A stretch of DNA of 64,000 nt from assembly GCA_019925095.2 (NCBI GenBank), contig CM034414.1, positions 1,838,001 through 1,902,000 on the forward strand, given 5' to 3'. The translations under genes and the position numbers were made by a program. The notes beneath the pieces were generated by a model. That model saw nothing but the letters and a program-made list of their open reading frames with translations, did no database searches and was not told the origin of the DNA. Of this stretch, positions 52,546 through 61,622 are shown one piece after another. Every line of letters begins with the position of its first letter. Position 1 is the first letter of the stretch. Source of the stretch: Dendrolimus kikuchii (Eukaryota; Arthropoda; Insecta; Lepidoptera; Lasiocampidae).

Positions 52546-52630
52546 CCTGGCTGTGGGTTGTTATGTCGCCTCTTACGACAGGCCGCCCGGCCGCAGGAAA
52601 TTGTATTCTTTCTCCGTTCCTGCACGGATA
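52546..52630 (-). mobile_element. S1 5' fragment, antisense member of pair
   Basis: cctggctgtgggttgttatg to ttcctgcacggata, the complement of the first 85 bases of the preceding copy. Confidence 0.9.
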
Positions 52631-52673
52631 ATTATGCCGCTAGTATTAGTATAGATATAGATTAAGTATATGC

Positions 52674-52915
52674 ATACATACATACATAACTTCACGCTAG
52701 TTCCCTTGCGGGATAGGCACGAACAACAGAGTGCCATTTAGGCTTATTCTTACACACATCACTTGCTTCTTTGACATTCATAACTCTTGTCATGCACGCT
52801 TGTCTGTTCTTAAGGCTCCTGACATCACCTTCTGCTAGTACACGATCAAGTTGATCATGGAAGGTGTGTCGTGGCCTTCCACGACTTCTGCATCCATCCA
52901 CTTTTGCATTGTATA
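52674..52915 (-). mobile_element. L-A LINE 3' end, ORF intact
   Basis: Antisense TATG tail, then YPARELA back to DGCRSRGRPRHTF. atagattaagta occurs at 52658 and 52914, the target duplication. Confidence 0.93.
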
Positions 52916-52937
52916 TAGATTAAGTAGAAATAAATAA

Positions 52938-53395
52938 AGCCTTGCTACACTTAATGACATTATCCGTCAATCTCTTGTCACCACCGGGGCACCAGCTGTT
53001 CTTGAATCAAATGGGCTGTGCGTGCCATGGAAGATGGGACGCCCCCTAATATGGGACGCAAATCGTGTCGATACTTTGGCGGCGTCCCATCTTCCAGACA
53101 TAGTCGTGACAGCCGGGGCTGCTGCTGCATACCAGGAAGCCCTGAAATGTCACAAATATATGTCCATTGCTAATGGGTACATATTTGTGGTTTTCGGGGT
53201 CGAGACCCTGGGGCCGTGAGGGCCTGGAGCTCATCACCTCTATCAAGACCTCTCAACGCGTCTAATTGAGGTCTCGCGTGACCAAAAGGCTGGCTTGCAC
53301 AGGGCAATGAAGCATTGCCACCCAACGCGGAAATGCGGCCAGCATTTTGGGTGCGCTCCCCGCCGACAGCAACTTGGAGTCCAATTTTTACTTAT
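52938..53395 (+). mobile_element. L-B LINE C-terminal region, second subfamily
   Basis: Encodes LATLNDIIRQSLVTTGAPAV, then GRPLIWDANRVDTLAASHLP, KYMSIANGYIFVVFGVETLG and a premature TGA, then degraded sequence resembling the L-B end. A pseudogene. Confidence 0.82.
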
Positions 53396-53479
53396 AGATT
53401 TATGCTATTTTGTAAGGATGGTTTTATTTATAGTATACTTTAGTTTATTTATTTTATACTGACGTATGTTATACAATTA

Positions 53480-54188
53480 GTCAATCTGAGTACTTGGCCT
53501 GCAACACTACAGATCCCACATCCGTGCGCATAGGCGAAGATACGGTCGAGCGCACGGATCAGTTTAAGTACTTGGGATCTGTACTTAGTGCATCCGGGGA
53601 TATCGACCACGACGTCAAGGCCCGTATCACAGCAGCTTGGGCCAAGTGGCGTGAGGTGACAGGTGTCATTTGTGACCCCAAAATGCCGGTTAAATTAAAA
53701 GGACAGGTCTATAAATCCATCATTAGACCTGTCCTTTTGTATGGCAGTGAAGCGTGGCCTGTACTTGAGCGACACAAGCAAGAACTGCGTGTCACGGAGA
53801 TGAATATGCTGCGATGGATGTGTGGAGTGACACGGAAAGACCGAGTCAGGAACTCCCGCATCCGCGGCAGTCTTCATGTCCGTGACATAGCAGACAAATT
53901 GCAAGAGTGTCGCTTACGTTGGTACGGCCACGTTTTACGGAGACCGGCTAATTATGTGAAGAACAAATGTCTAGCCATGCCGCCTCCGCCAGGTCCCGGT
54001 CGAACGGGAAGGCCCAAGAAATGTTGGCTTGACGTTGTGAAGGATGACATGCGTACCAATGGTCTCAAAACGGGGGATGCTGAAGACCGCGCGAAGTGGA
54101 GTAGAAAAAGTAGGAAAGCGGACCCTGGGCGTCGGAGTGGACGCTCCGAACGCAACCGGGAATTAACGCTCGGATGATGATGATGATG
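53480..54188 (+). mobile_element. L-C: RTE-type LINE reverse-transcriptase C-terminus, intact frame
   Basis: Open from 53480 to TGA at 54175-54177, about 230 codons, with EYLACNTTDPTSVRIGEDTV, FKYLGSVLSASGDIDHDVKA, LLYGSEAWPVLERHK, MNMLRWMCGVTRKDRVRN, LRWYGHVLRR and GRTGRPKKCW. These are the thumb and C-terminal motifs of RTE-clade reverse transcriptases; the palm with the catalytic aspartates is lost to 5' truncation. It ends in (GATGAT)n. A 15-bp duplication tatgttatacaatta at 53465-53479 and 54189-54203 marks the insertion, which lies in the 3' UTR of the preceding L-B copy. Confidence 0.93.
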
Positions 54189-54371
54189 TATGTTATACAA
54201 TTACTTTTCTAATTAATGGAGTTATAGCAAACAGTGTAGACTTAGTAAGACAAAGACATGATAAAAGGAAAGAAGAAAAAAGCCTTAAAATAGGTAATTC
54301 CTCTCTAATGCTCGATGGACATATTTAAAAATCCATCACACACACAAAGCCCAAATATTTTTTCCTTGTAA

Positions 54372-54741
54372 TCTATATATTATATATAAATCAATTGCTG
54401 TTCGTTAGTCTCACTAAAACTCGAGAACGGCTGGACTGATTTGGCTTATTTTGGTTTTAAATTATTTGTGGAAGTCCAAGGAAGGTTTAAAAGGTGAGTA
54501 AATATGGTAAAAATGCTTGGAATATAGTAAAAGCAACAATTTCGCTTTCCCTTAGAAACTATTCCTACCTGTCAAACATTTGATGTTCGTCCCGTCGTTC
54601 AGAAATTAAATTAAATTTAAAATTGTAGTTTTTTTCCATTATTTTGGTTATGAATGTCAAACATTTGATGTTCGTCCCATCGTTCAGAAATCAACGTTTT
54701 TATTGATTCTGAGGCGGTACGAAGTTTGCCGGGTCAGCTAG
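54372..54741 (+). mobile_element. Non-autonomous Helitron
   Basis: TCTATATATTATATATAAAT after A at 54371; ends aagtttgccgggtcagCTAG at 54741, followed by G instead of T. An internal direct repeat gtcaaacatttgatgttcgt occurs at 54571 and 54657. Confidence 0.87.
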
Positions 54742-54969
54742 GTGTATAAATTATTGGTCTTACAACTTTACCGGGGTGTTTGGGGCGAGTGCCTTCGCGA
54801 AGCGAAGGCGCTCGAGCCCGGGGGGGCAACTTGCTCGAGGGAGCTCCCTAAGGAGTTTTACCTCGGCTGGACTGTTGCCATGAATGGGGAATGAATTTAA
54901 TGATGCCCACCATAGGGCGACACAAAATACTAATTGAGAACGGGCGACGAGTAATATAACATACGTACG
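54742..54969. other. C/G-rich unassigned patch
   Basis: Includes gccttcgcgaagcgaaggc, a perfect 19-base palindrome near 54791, and a G-run. No gene. Confidence 0.4.
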
Positions 54970-55250
54970 TACATACCAGTATCATCAAAAACGTCTGCTA
55001 AATTAGATAAAACATCGCGCTTTTTTTGGAAAGCGCACGAGCGTATTAAAAAAATAGAATTTTCTTCCAAAATATCAGATAATTGGTCCACCAAAACCAA
55101 GGTCCTTGTGCGTTATTTTATCACCCTGAAAAAAAATAGACTAGGCCTATACATAGCAATACTCTAGGTAGGGTACCTATAATATCTCAAAAAACAAGGG
55201 CGCAGTTATAGAAGCTCGCATAGAGCGCATAAAAGGCTATTTACAGCACT
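54970..55250 (-). repeat. K interspersed repeat, inverted copy
   Basis: Reverse complement of 12335-12640 (aacatcgcgctttttttgga, gcgttattttatcaccctga, aggcctatacatagca). About 80-85 percent similar by eye. Confidence 0.65.
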
Positions 55251-55263
55251 GCAAAACATTACT

Positions 55264-55481
55264 TTTTTATTGCAGGAGTTCAGCAGAGAGGCCGATGGCC
55301 CACTTGATGGAAAGCGGTTATCATCGCCTATGGACATTTGCAACACCAAAGGTGCTACAAATGCGCTGCTGCTGTCTTTAGGGGCTGGAACCTGATCACT
55401 AATGCCGGAACACAACACAAGGTTATTTTATGGAGGCATACTCTAGACCAGGGTTGATCGCTATCCAGTCGAGCAAATACA
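55264..55481 (-). mobile_element. S1 retroposon, 5'-truncated
   Basis: Antisense from poly(T)-attgcaggagttcagcag to gctatccagtcgagcaaata. Confidence 0.9.
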
Positions 55482-55496
55482 AATAGAAGTACGGAA

Positions 55497-55835
55497 TCTA
55501 ATATATAAAATTCTCGTGTCGCAGTGTTTGTTACCAAACTCCTTCTAAACGGCTGAACCGATTTGTATGAAATTTTGTGTGCAGATCGGGTAGGTCTGAG
55601 AATCGGCCAACATCTATTTTTCATACCCCTAAATGATAAGGGTGACCCACACCTAAATAGGATTTTTTTTGACAAAATGTATTATTTATATTTTTTTATG
55701 ATTTGACATTAAAAATACAAACAACCCTAAATTTTCACTCTTCTATCACCAACCCCTATTTTTTAATAGCAATATTAGCACTTAAATTACTAAAAACAAT
55801 TTAAAAGGCAAAACAACGTTCGCCGGGTCAGCTAG
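55497..55835 (+). mobile_element. Non-autonomous Helitron beside the mucin exon
   Basis: TCTAATATATAAAATTCTCG at 55497 after A; ends aacgttcgccgggtcagCTAG at 55835 before T. It ends 42 bases upstream of the splice acceptor at 55876-55877, so it lies in the presumed first intron. Confidence 0.93.
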
Positions 55836-55877
55836 TTTATTATATATATTTTCTCAATATCTTTTATATTGTTACAG

Positions 55878-56101
55878 GAAAACTTTTTCTTTTCACTATC
55901 CTGGCTTTAGCCCAGGGTAGGCAAGTCCAAGAAGAAGACATCGTACTTTCCAAAGAAGATGCAATTTGTCCAAAGGATATTGCCTTCTATCTGATACCTC
56001 ACGAAACTGATTGTGTAAAATATTATCTCTGTGAATATGGCATGAAGTACATAGAGCCTTGGAGTTGTTTTTCTGACACTGAATTTTCTGTAGAAGAACA
56101 G
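55878..56101 (+). CDS. Chitin-binding mucin, internal exon: signal-peptide core and peritrophin-A domain
   Basis: The exon is bounded by gttacag before 55878 and gtaagg after 56101. Two bases complete a split codon, then 74 codons follow. KLFLFTILALAQG is a signal-peptide core and cleavage region, so the protein is probably secreted and the missing first exon need only supply the start and one or two residues. Cysteines at exon residues 30, 45, 51 and 63 (spacing 14, 5, 11), with HETDCVKYYLCEYG around the second and third, continue in the next exon with C at 76 and 84 (spacing 12, 7). This is the six-cysteine CBM14 pattern. The aromatic residues Y48, Y49 and W61 fit chitin contacts. The intron is phase 0 and splits the domain between Cys4 and Cys5. 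I found no convincing first exon upstream. Confidence 0.86.
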
Positions 56102-57504
56102 GTAAGGTCTAAATTTATATGGGCTTTAAACATCACTGAGAAATAGACACGGGCGTCGGCAGCAAGAAATACCTGATAGGAAAGAAAACAAATACAATTT
56201 TTTACAAAGTTACTGTACAATCCCCAACGTTGGGATTGCACCTAAGCGGACTGTATTAGTGCGAATTGTTTGCGCAAAACGATTAGTTGGCCAGTGAGAA
56301 TAAATCTTACAACGAGTAGGTCAACTCACCTTGCAAAGATCGGGTTCGAGTCCACTGGCCGGCGCCGACTCCTTTCTTCGTGAACACAATTTTGTTTAAA
56401 ACGAGTAATTTCACAACACTCGTGACGACGATGCAGCACTGATGCACTGGTTGGCGACAATTGCGAATATTTTACACAAAATACGTAACGAGTCTCTTAT
56501 GAGGTGGATTTAACAACGAACGACTTCCGAAATGTCCGTACACGACGAGCGCAGCGAGTGACTCTCGCCGCAATTTCTACTCTCACTGGCTCACGCGTCA
56601 AATAAAAATATATACTAATCTAATTCAAACAAAATTGTCGCTAATTTATCAAATACAAAATGAACTTAAACTATTTAATGTTATTTAATGCTAATTTATA
56701 TTAAATTAGTAATAAAGGAAACGGTTTGTACAGTTACCGTTTGGATAAAAACTGAAGGCGTCTAGGCTGCTGTCTGAATTGGTTCATCACCTTATCAATA
56801 AATTCAGTATCCTCGTCTCCTTTTCCTGTGGACATTAAGCATGTACAGGCCGCTTAACCTCGCGTCTCCCATTGTAAAGTGAGTCCACGTCTTGACACGT
56901 CGTGACGCTGGTATATATTTGTTAAAAATATACCTAATGTGTAGATGCAGATGCACCTTCTTGAGAGCGACCCTGGCGGCTTCCATGGCTATAAATTATT
57001 CTAGAGAAGAAAAGGTGCCAATGTATAACAAAGAGTTTGCAATTGATTTAACGAATGGATTGTTATGTGATGTCGTATCTAATTTAACACATGGCTCGAT
57101 AGATGAAAACAGGCATTTTATCTTTAATTTTTTTTATTGCAGGAGATCAGCAGACGGCCCACTTGATGGAAAGCGGTTACCATCGCCTATGGACATTTGC
57201 AACACCAAAGGTGCTACAAATGCGCTGCTGCTCTCTTAAGGGAGACTGGAACCTGGTCCCTAATGCCGGAACACAACTCAAGGTTGTTATGGCGACATAC
57301 TTTAAACCAGGGGTGGTAGCCATCCAGTCGGGCAAATGCCCTATCACCTGGCAAAAATTTACTTGTATGTTGCACTTCGATATCTAGCAGAGTATGAAAG
57401 ATATGAAGTCCAGTCCTTAGAACGATGTCACGATTAAACTAATAATAAATACATTAGGTTCTGTTGTAAAATAATCAATATCACAATTTTTCTTTTCTTT
57501 GCAG
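56102..57504 (+). other. Intron of the chitin-binding mucin gene
   Basis: 1403 bp from GTAAGG to tttctttgcag. It holds the S1 copy at 57127-57352 and no other recognised element. A t-r-n-a-like phrase gggttcgagtcc near 56344 does not form a tRNA. Frames in it are chance or S1-derived. Confidence 0.8.
57127..57352 (-). mobile_element. S1 retroposon inside the mucin intron
   Basis: Antisense to the gene, from ttttttttattgcaggagat to gcaaatgccctatcacctgg. Its poly(T)-attgcag is a good-looking 3' splice site on the gene strand, 375 bases before the real acceptor. Confidence 0.93.
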
Positions 57505-60144
57505 GCTTGTACCTATCCATCAATAGCCAATTGCAAGTTAGGCAATGCATCAAGTAATACAACTACAGCACCTAACGTCACTACTACTATCGCACCTTGT
57601 GACACTACGAATTGTACAGCTTCCAACGCTACCTGGGCACCAATCACTACCACATCTGCACCAAATGCGACCAGCACAACTTGGTATCCCACTACAACGG
57701 CAGCTCCTAACGCCACCTGGGCACCAATTACTACAGCGGAACCGAATGCGACCAACACTACTTGGTATCCCACTACGACGGCAGCTCCTAACGCCACCTG
57801 GGCACCAAACACTACAGCGGAATCGAATGCGACCAACACTACTTGGTATCCCACTACAACGGCAGCTCCTAACGCTACCTGGGCACCAAACACTACTGCG
57901 GAATCGAATGCGACCAACACTACTTGGTATCCCACTACAACGGCAGCTCCTAACGCTACCTGGGCACCAAACACTACTGCGGAATCGAATGCGACCAACA
58001 CTACTTGGTATCCCACTACGACGGCAGCTCCTAACGCCACCTGGGCACCAAACACTACAGCGGAATCGAATGCGACCAACACTACTTGGTATCCCACTAC
58101 AACGGCAGCTCCTAACGCTACCTGGGCACCAAACACTACTGCGGAATCGAATGCGACCAACACTACTTGGTATCCCACTACAACGGCAGCTCCTAACGCC
58201 ACCTGGGCACCAAACACTACTGCGGAATCGAATGCGACCAACACTACTTGGTATCCCACTACGACGGCAGCTCCTAACGCCACCTGGGCACCAAACACTA
58301 CTGCGGAATCGAATGCGACCAACACTACTTGGTATCCCACTACGACGGCAGCTCCTAACGCCACCTGGGCACCAAACACTACTGCGGAATCGAATGCGAC
58401 CAACACTACTTGGTATCCCACTACAACGGCAGCTCCTAACGCCACCTGGGCACCAAACACTACTGCGGAATCGAATGTGACCAACACTACTTGGTATCCC
58501 ACTACAACGGCAGCTCCTAACGCCACCTGGGCACCAAACACTACTGCGGAATCGAATGCGACCAACACTACTTGGTATCCCACTACAACGGCAGCTCCTA
58601 ACGCCACCTGGGCACCAAACACTACTGCGGAATCGAATGCGACCAACACTACTTGGTATCCCACTACAACGGCAGCTCCTAACGCCACCTGGGCACCAAA
58701 CACTACTGCGGAATCGAATGCGACCAACACTACTTGGTATCCCACTACGACGGCAGCTCCTAACGCCACCTGGGCACCAAACACTACTGCGGAATCGAAT
58801 GCGACCAACACTACTTGGTATCCCACTACAACGGCAGCTCCTAACGCCACCTGGGCACCAAACACTACTGCGGAATCGAATGCGACCAACACTACTTGGT
58901 ATCCCACTACAACGGCAGCTCCTAACGCCACCTGGGCACCAAACACTACTGCGGAATCGAATGCGACCAACACTACTTGGTATCCCACTACGACGGCAGC
59001 TCCTAACGCCACCTGGGCACCAAACACTACTGCGGAATCGAATGCGACCAACACTACTTGGTATCCCACTACGACGGCAGCTCCTAACGCCACCTGGGCA
59101 CCAAACACTACTGCGGAATCGAATGCGACCAACACTACTTGGTATCCCACTACGACGGCAGCTCCTAACGCCACCTGGGCACCAAACACTACAGCGGAAT
59201 CGAATGCGACCAACACTACTTGGTATCCCACTACGACGGCAGCTCCTAACGCCACCTGGGCACCAAACACTACTGCGGAATCGAATGCGACCAACACTAC
59301 TTGGTATCCCACTACGACGGCAGCTCCTAACGCCACCTGGGCACCAAACACTACAGCGGAATCGAATGCGACCAACACTACTTGGTATCCCACTACAACG
59401 GCAGCTCCTAACGCCACCTGGGCACCAAACACTACTGCGGAATCGAATGCGACCAACACTACTTGGTATCCCACTACAACGGCAGCTCCTAACGCCACCT
59501 GGGCACCAAACACTACTGCGGAATCGAATGCGACCAACACTACTTGGTATCCCACTACAACGGCAGCTCCTAACGCCACCTGGGCACCAAACACTACTGC
59601 GGAATCGAATGCGACCAACACTACTTGGTATCCCACTACGACGGCAGCTCCTAACGCCACCTGGGCACCAAACACTACTGCGGAATCGAATGCGACCAAC
59701 ACTACTTGGTATCCCACTACAACGGCAGCTCCTAACGCCACCTGGGCACCAAACACTACAGCGGCGGCACCAAACACTACTGCGGAATCGAATGCGACCA
59801 ACACTACTTGGTATCCCACTACGACGGCAGCTCCTAACGCTACCTGGGCACCAAACACTACTACGTTTGCACCCAATGTAACAAACACGACGTTAGCTCC
59901 TATTGAGACAACTACATCTGGATCAAATGTAACCAACACTACTACCACAGCATCTCCTGATATTACAATAATTCAAAATTCTACCAGTCCTACTAGGCCT
60001 CCGAGGCCCACTCCAAGCCATTCGACTAGACCTACAAGAACGCCCTCAACTACAAATCTTCCTCTGTCAACTGCTCGTCCAAAGACAGATCATGAAATTG
60101 TAGAAAATAGCAACAGTTTCTGGAGTTACTTACGCATATTCTAA
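57505..60144 (+). CDS. Chitin-binding mucin, last exon: end of peritrophin-A domain and 27-residue repeat array
   Basis: Acceptor ttgcag at 57499-57504, then 879 codons and TAA at 60142-60144. It opens with ACTYPSIANC, supplying Cys5 and Cys6 of the chitin-binding domain. From about residue 54 of the exon come about 26 copies of a 27-residue unit, NATNTTWYPTTTAAP then NATWAPNTTAES. Each has four N-X-T sequons, about ten Thr and two Trp. The last unit has a 7-residue internal duplication. A Thr/Pro/Arg-rich tail follows (TRPPRPTPSHSTRPT) and the protein ends WSYLRIF. There is no transmembrane segment or GPI signal. I infer a secreted, highly N- and O-glycosylated mucin attached to chitin, as in the peritrophic matrix or a cuticle or duct lining. 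The tissue cannot be told from sequence. Confidence 0.88.
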   Translation, partial: ACTYPSIANCKLGNASSNTTTAPNVTTTIAPCDTTNCTASNATWAPITTTSAPNATSTTWYPTTTAAPNATWAPITTAEPNATNTTWYPTTTAAPNATWAPNTTAESNATNTTWYPTTTAAPNATWAPNTTAESNATNTTWYPTTTAAPNATWAPNTTAESNATNTTWYPTTTAAPNATWAPNTTAESNATNTTWYPTTTAAPNATWAPNTTAESNATNTTWYPTTTAAPNATWAPNTTAESNATNTTWYPTTTAAPNATWAPNTTAESNATNTTWYPTTTAAPNATWAPNTTAESNATNTTWYPTTTAAPNATWAPNTTAESNVTNTTWYPTTTAAPNATWAPNTTAESNATNTTWYPTTTAAPNATWAPNTTAESNATNTTWYPTTTAAPNATWAPNTTAESNATNTTWYPTTTAAPNATWAPNTTAESNATNTTWYPTTTAAPNATWAPNTTAESNATNTTWYPTTTAAPNATWAPNTTAESNATNTTWYPTTTAAPNATWAPNTTAESNATNTTWYPTTTAAPNATWAPNTTAESNATNTTWYPTTTAAPNATWAPNTTAESNATNTTWYPTTTAAPNATWAPNTTAESNATNTTWYPTTTAAPNATWAPNTTAESNATNTTWYPTTTAAPNATWAPNTTAESNATNTTWYPTTTAAPNATWAPNTTAESNATNTTWYPTTTAAPNATWAPNTTAESNATNTTWYPTTTAAPNATWAPNTTAESNATNTTWYPTTTAAPNATWAPNTTAAAPNTTAESNATNTTWYPTTTAAPNATWAPNTTTFAPNVTNTTLAPIETTTSGSNVTNTTTTASPDITIIQNSTSPTRPPRPTPSHSTRPTRTPSTTNLPLSTARPKTDHEIVENSNSFWSYLRIF
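57664..59857 (+). repeat. 81-bp coding minisatellite
   Basis: Unit of exactly 81 bp, about 26 copies plus one divergent first copy. Copies differ mainly at a few silent sites: acaacg/acgacg, actact/actaca and gcc/gct. One missense change (Ala to Val) lies at 58476-58478. A 21-bp extra segment near 59762 is the only length change. Confidence 0.95.
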
Positions 60145-60192
60145 ATACAAAAACCAAATTCACACAATCAACAAAATATGGTATATAAAATC

Positions 60193-60198
60193 AATAAA
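60193..60198 (+). terminator. Polyadenylation signal of the mucin gene
   Basis: AATAAA 49 bases after the stop codon, followed by T-rich sequence. Confidence 0.7.
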
Positions 60199-60335
60199 AT
60201 CATAGCCAATTTGTTTCCAGTTTTTATTCAATAAGAATCACTTGTAACCGAAAACGAAGCACCTATTAATATAGTATGGTAATACCAGATCAAATATCAC
60301 AGTACAGTGTATAACAATACAATTCAATACAGTAC

Positions 60336-60404
60336 ATACATACATACATAACTTCACGCCAGTTCCCTTGCGGGGTAGGCACGAACAACAGAGCGCCATT
60401 TAGG
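60336..60404 (-). mobile_element. L-A ultra-short 3' insertion
   Basis: 69 bases: antisense TATG tail and the last 18 codons. Perfect 11-bp duplication caatacagtac at 60325-60335 and 60405-60415. Confidence 0.92.
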
Positions 60405-60415
60405 CAATACAGTAC

Positions 60416-61429
60416 AATAAAACTAATAAAAAAAAAACTACACTACTACAAAGGATATTTGATATGATGTTATATACACAGTAATTATATATTTTAAAAA
60501 TTTGATGTGTAATATCTATGTATATTTTTAATTTTCTAAGGTTAATATCATTGAGATATAACATGTCTAGAGAGATCATTGCTAACAAACAACAAACGCC
60601 AAAAACGGCATCAAAAACGCGAAGCGTTGCTAAATTCACTCTGCGTTTTCGGGATATCAGGAAAAAAATATTACCCCATTTTTAATAATTAAATATTTTT
60701 TTATGTAAGTGAAAAGTTTAAAAAAGTTTGTGTGTTATAATTTAATATTACTCAGAGGTTTTAGTTTTTTTTTAAATAAAGTATTAGCAACAAAAGTTGT
60801 GTGTCTTGGAACGAACCATAAAAAAATACATGCACAAATGAATTCATAACACATTTTAGCACATGTAGTAATTTTAATTCGCAATAAAATGCCTGTACAG
60901 ATATTAGTACATATTTATAAGTCTGTTAATTACCAATACTCATGTAATAATTCTAAAAAAACTATTCATAATGGCAAATTATTTTTGTGTTACTCATCAT
61001 GTTCACGAAAGGTTATTAGATGACTATTTATAACCCAAAGATTATCCTGCCCTAAAAGTCAGTGAAATCATTTGTAATAGTGGATTTGGAACGATTCGAT
61101 AGGTTCATATTGGGTAGTAGGCTTTATGTATAATCCAAAGTTTATATCAGTAGTAGGAACTACGGGGTAGGTACACGAGATAGTTTAATGCAGGGACTTA
61201 AGAGCAACTAAACCACTTGAAAAGGGCTATTATAGAAATAAAAATATTCATATCCAAAAGTTTTTATTCAAACTAGTTCAGTTTGATTATTTTCTGAACT
61301 AAAATTTGTTTTTTATCATACTAATATATTAAATTATTTCTTTATTAAGTATTAATGGAGATGCAGCTAATAGAATATAGACAAAATTAATATCTTAATT
61401 ATGACAATAAAGAGTTTTCTATAATATTA
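60416..61429. other. Intergenic, no gene seen
   Basis: 1 kb of AT-rich DNA without recognised repeats or frames. Confidence 0.5.
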
Positions 61430-61622
61430 CTAGCGGCCCGGCGCGGATTCATCCGTGGTCTGTCCCGCTCCCGTGGTATAAAGCATCATGTTATAGAGCC
61501 TATGACACTCTCTGTTAACGTAGCTTTCCAACAGTAAAATAATTTTTAAAATCGGTTTAGTAGATCCCGAGATTACCCCCTACAACGTCACAAACTTACA
61601 AACTTTACCTCTTTATAATATT
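61430..61622 (-). mobile_element. Non-autonomous Helitron
   Basis: CTAG at 61433-61430 after ggatgaatccgcgccgggccg on the minus strand; the first 15 or so bases of the 5' end are lost after ctctttataatat. Confidence 0.85.

Larger units (their letters stand above)
52112..52655 (-). mobile_element. Helitron interrupted by an S1 pair
   Basis: The 3' end is agcggcccggcgcggtttca at 52113. The 5' start (tagtattagtatagat on plus) lies at 52640-52655. About 80 bases of the body are missing and replaced by the S1 dimer at 52242-52630. Confidence 0.7.

Noticed and set aside
56330..56375. Possible tRNA (gggttcgagtcc)
   Set aside because: A B-box-like phrase only; no A box at the correct spacing and no cloverleaf. 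It lies in the mucin intron.
57513..59948. 811-codon open frame on the minus strand and long frames in another plus frame over the mucin array
   Set aside because: The 81-bp unit is a multiple of three and has no stop in these frames, so one open unit makes the whole array open. The antisense product is monotonous Val/Ala/Gly with no start context, splice sites or domain.
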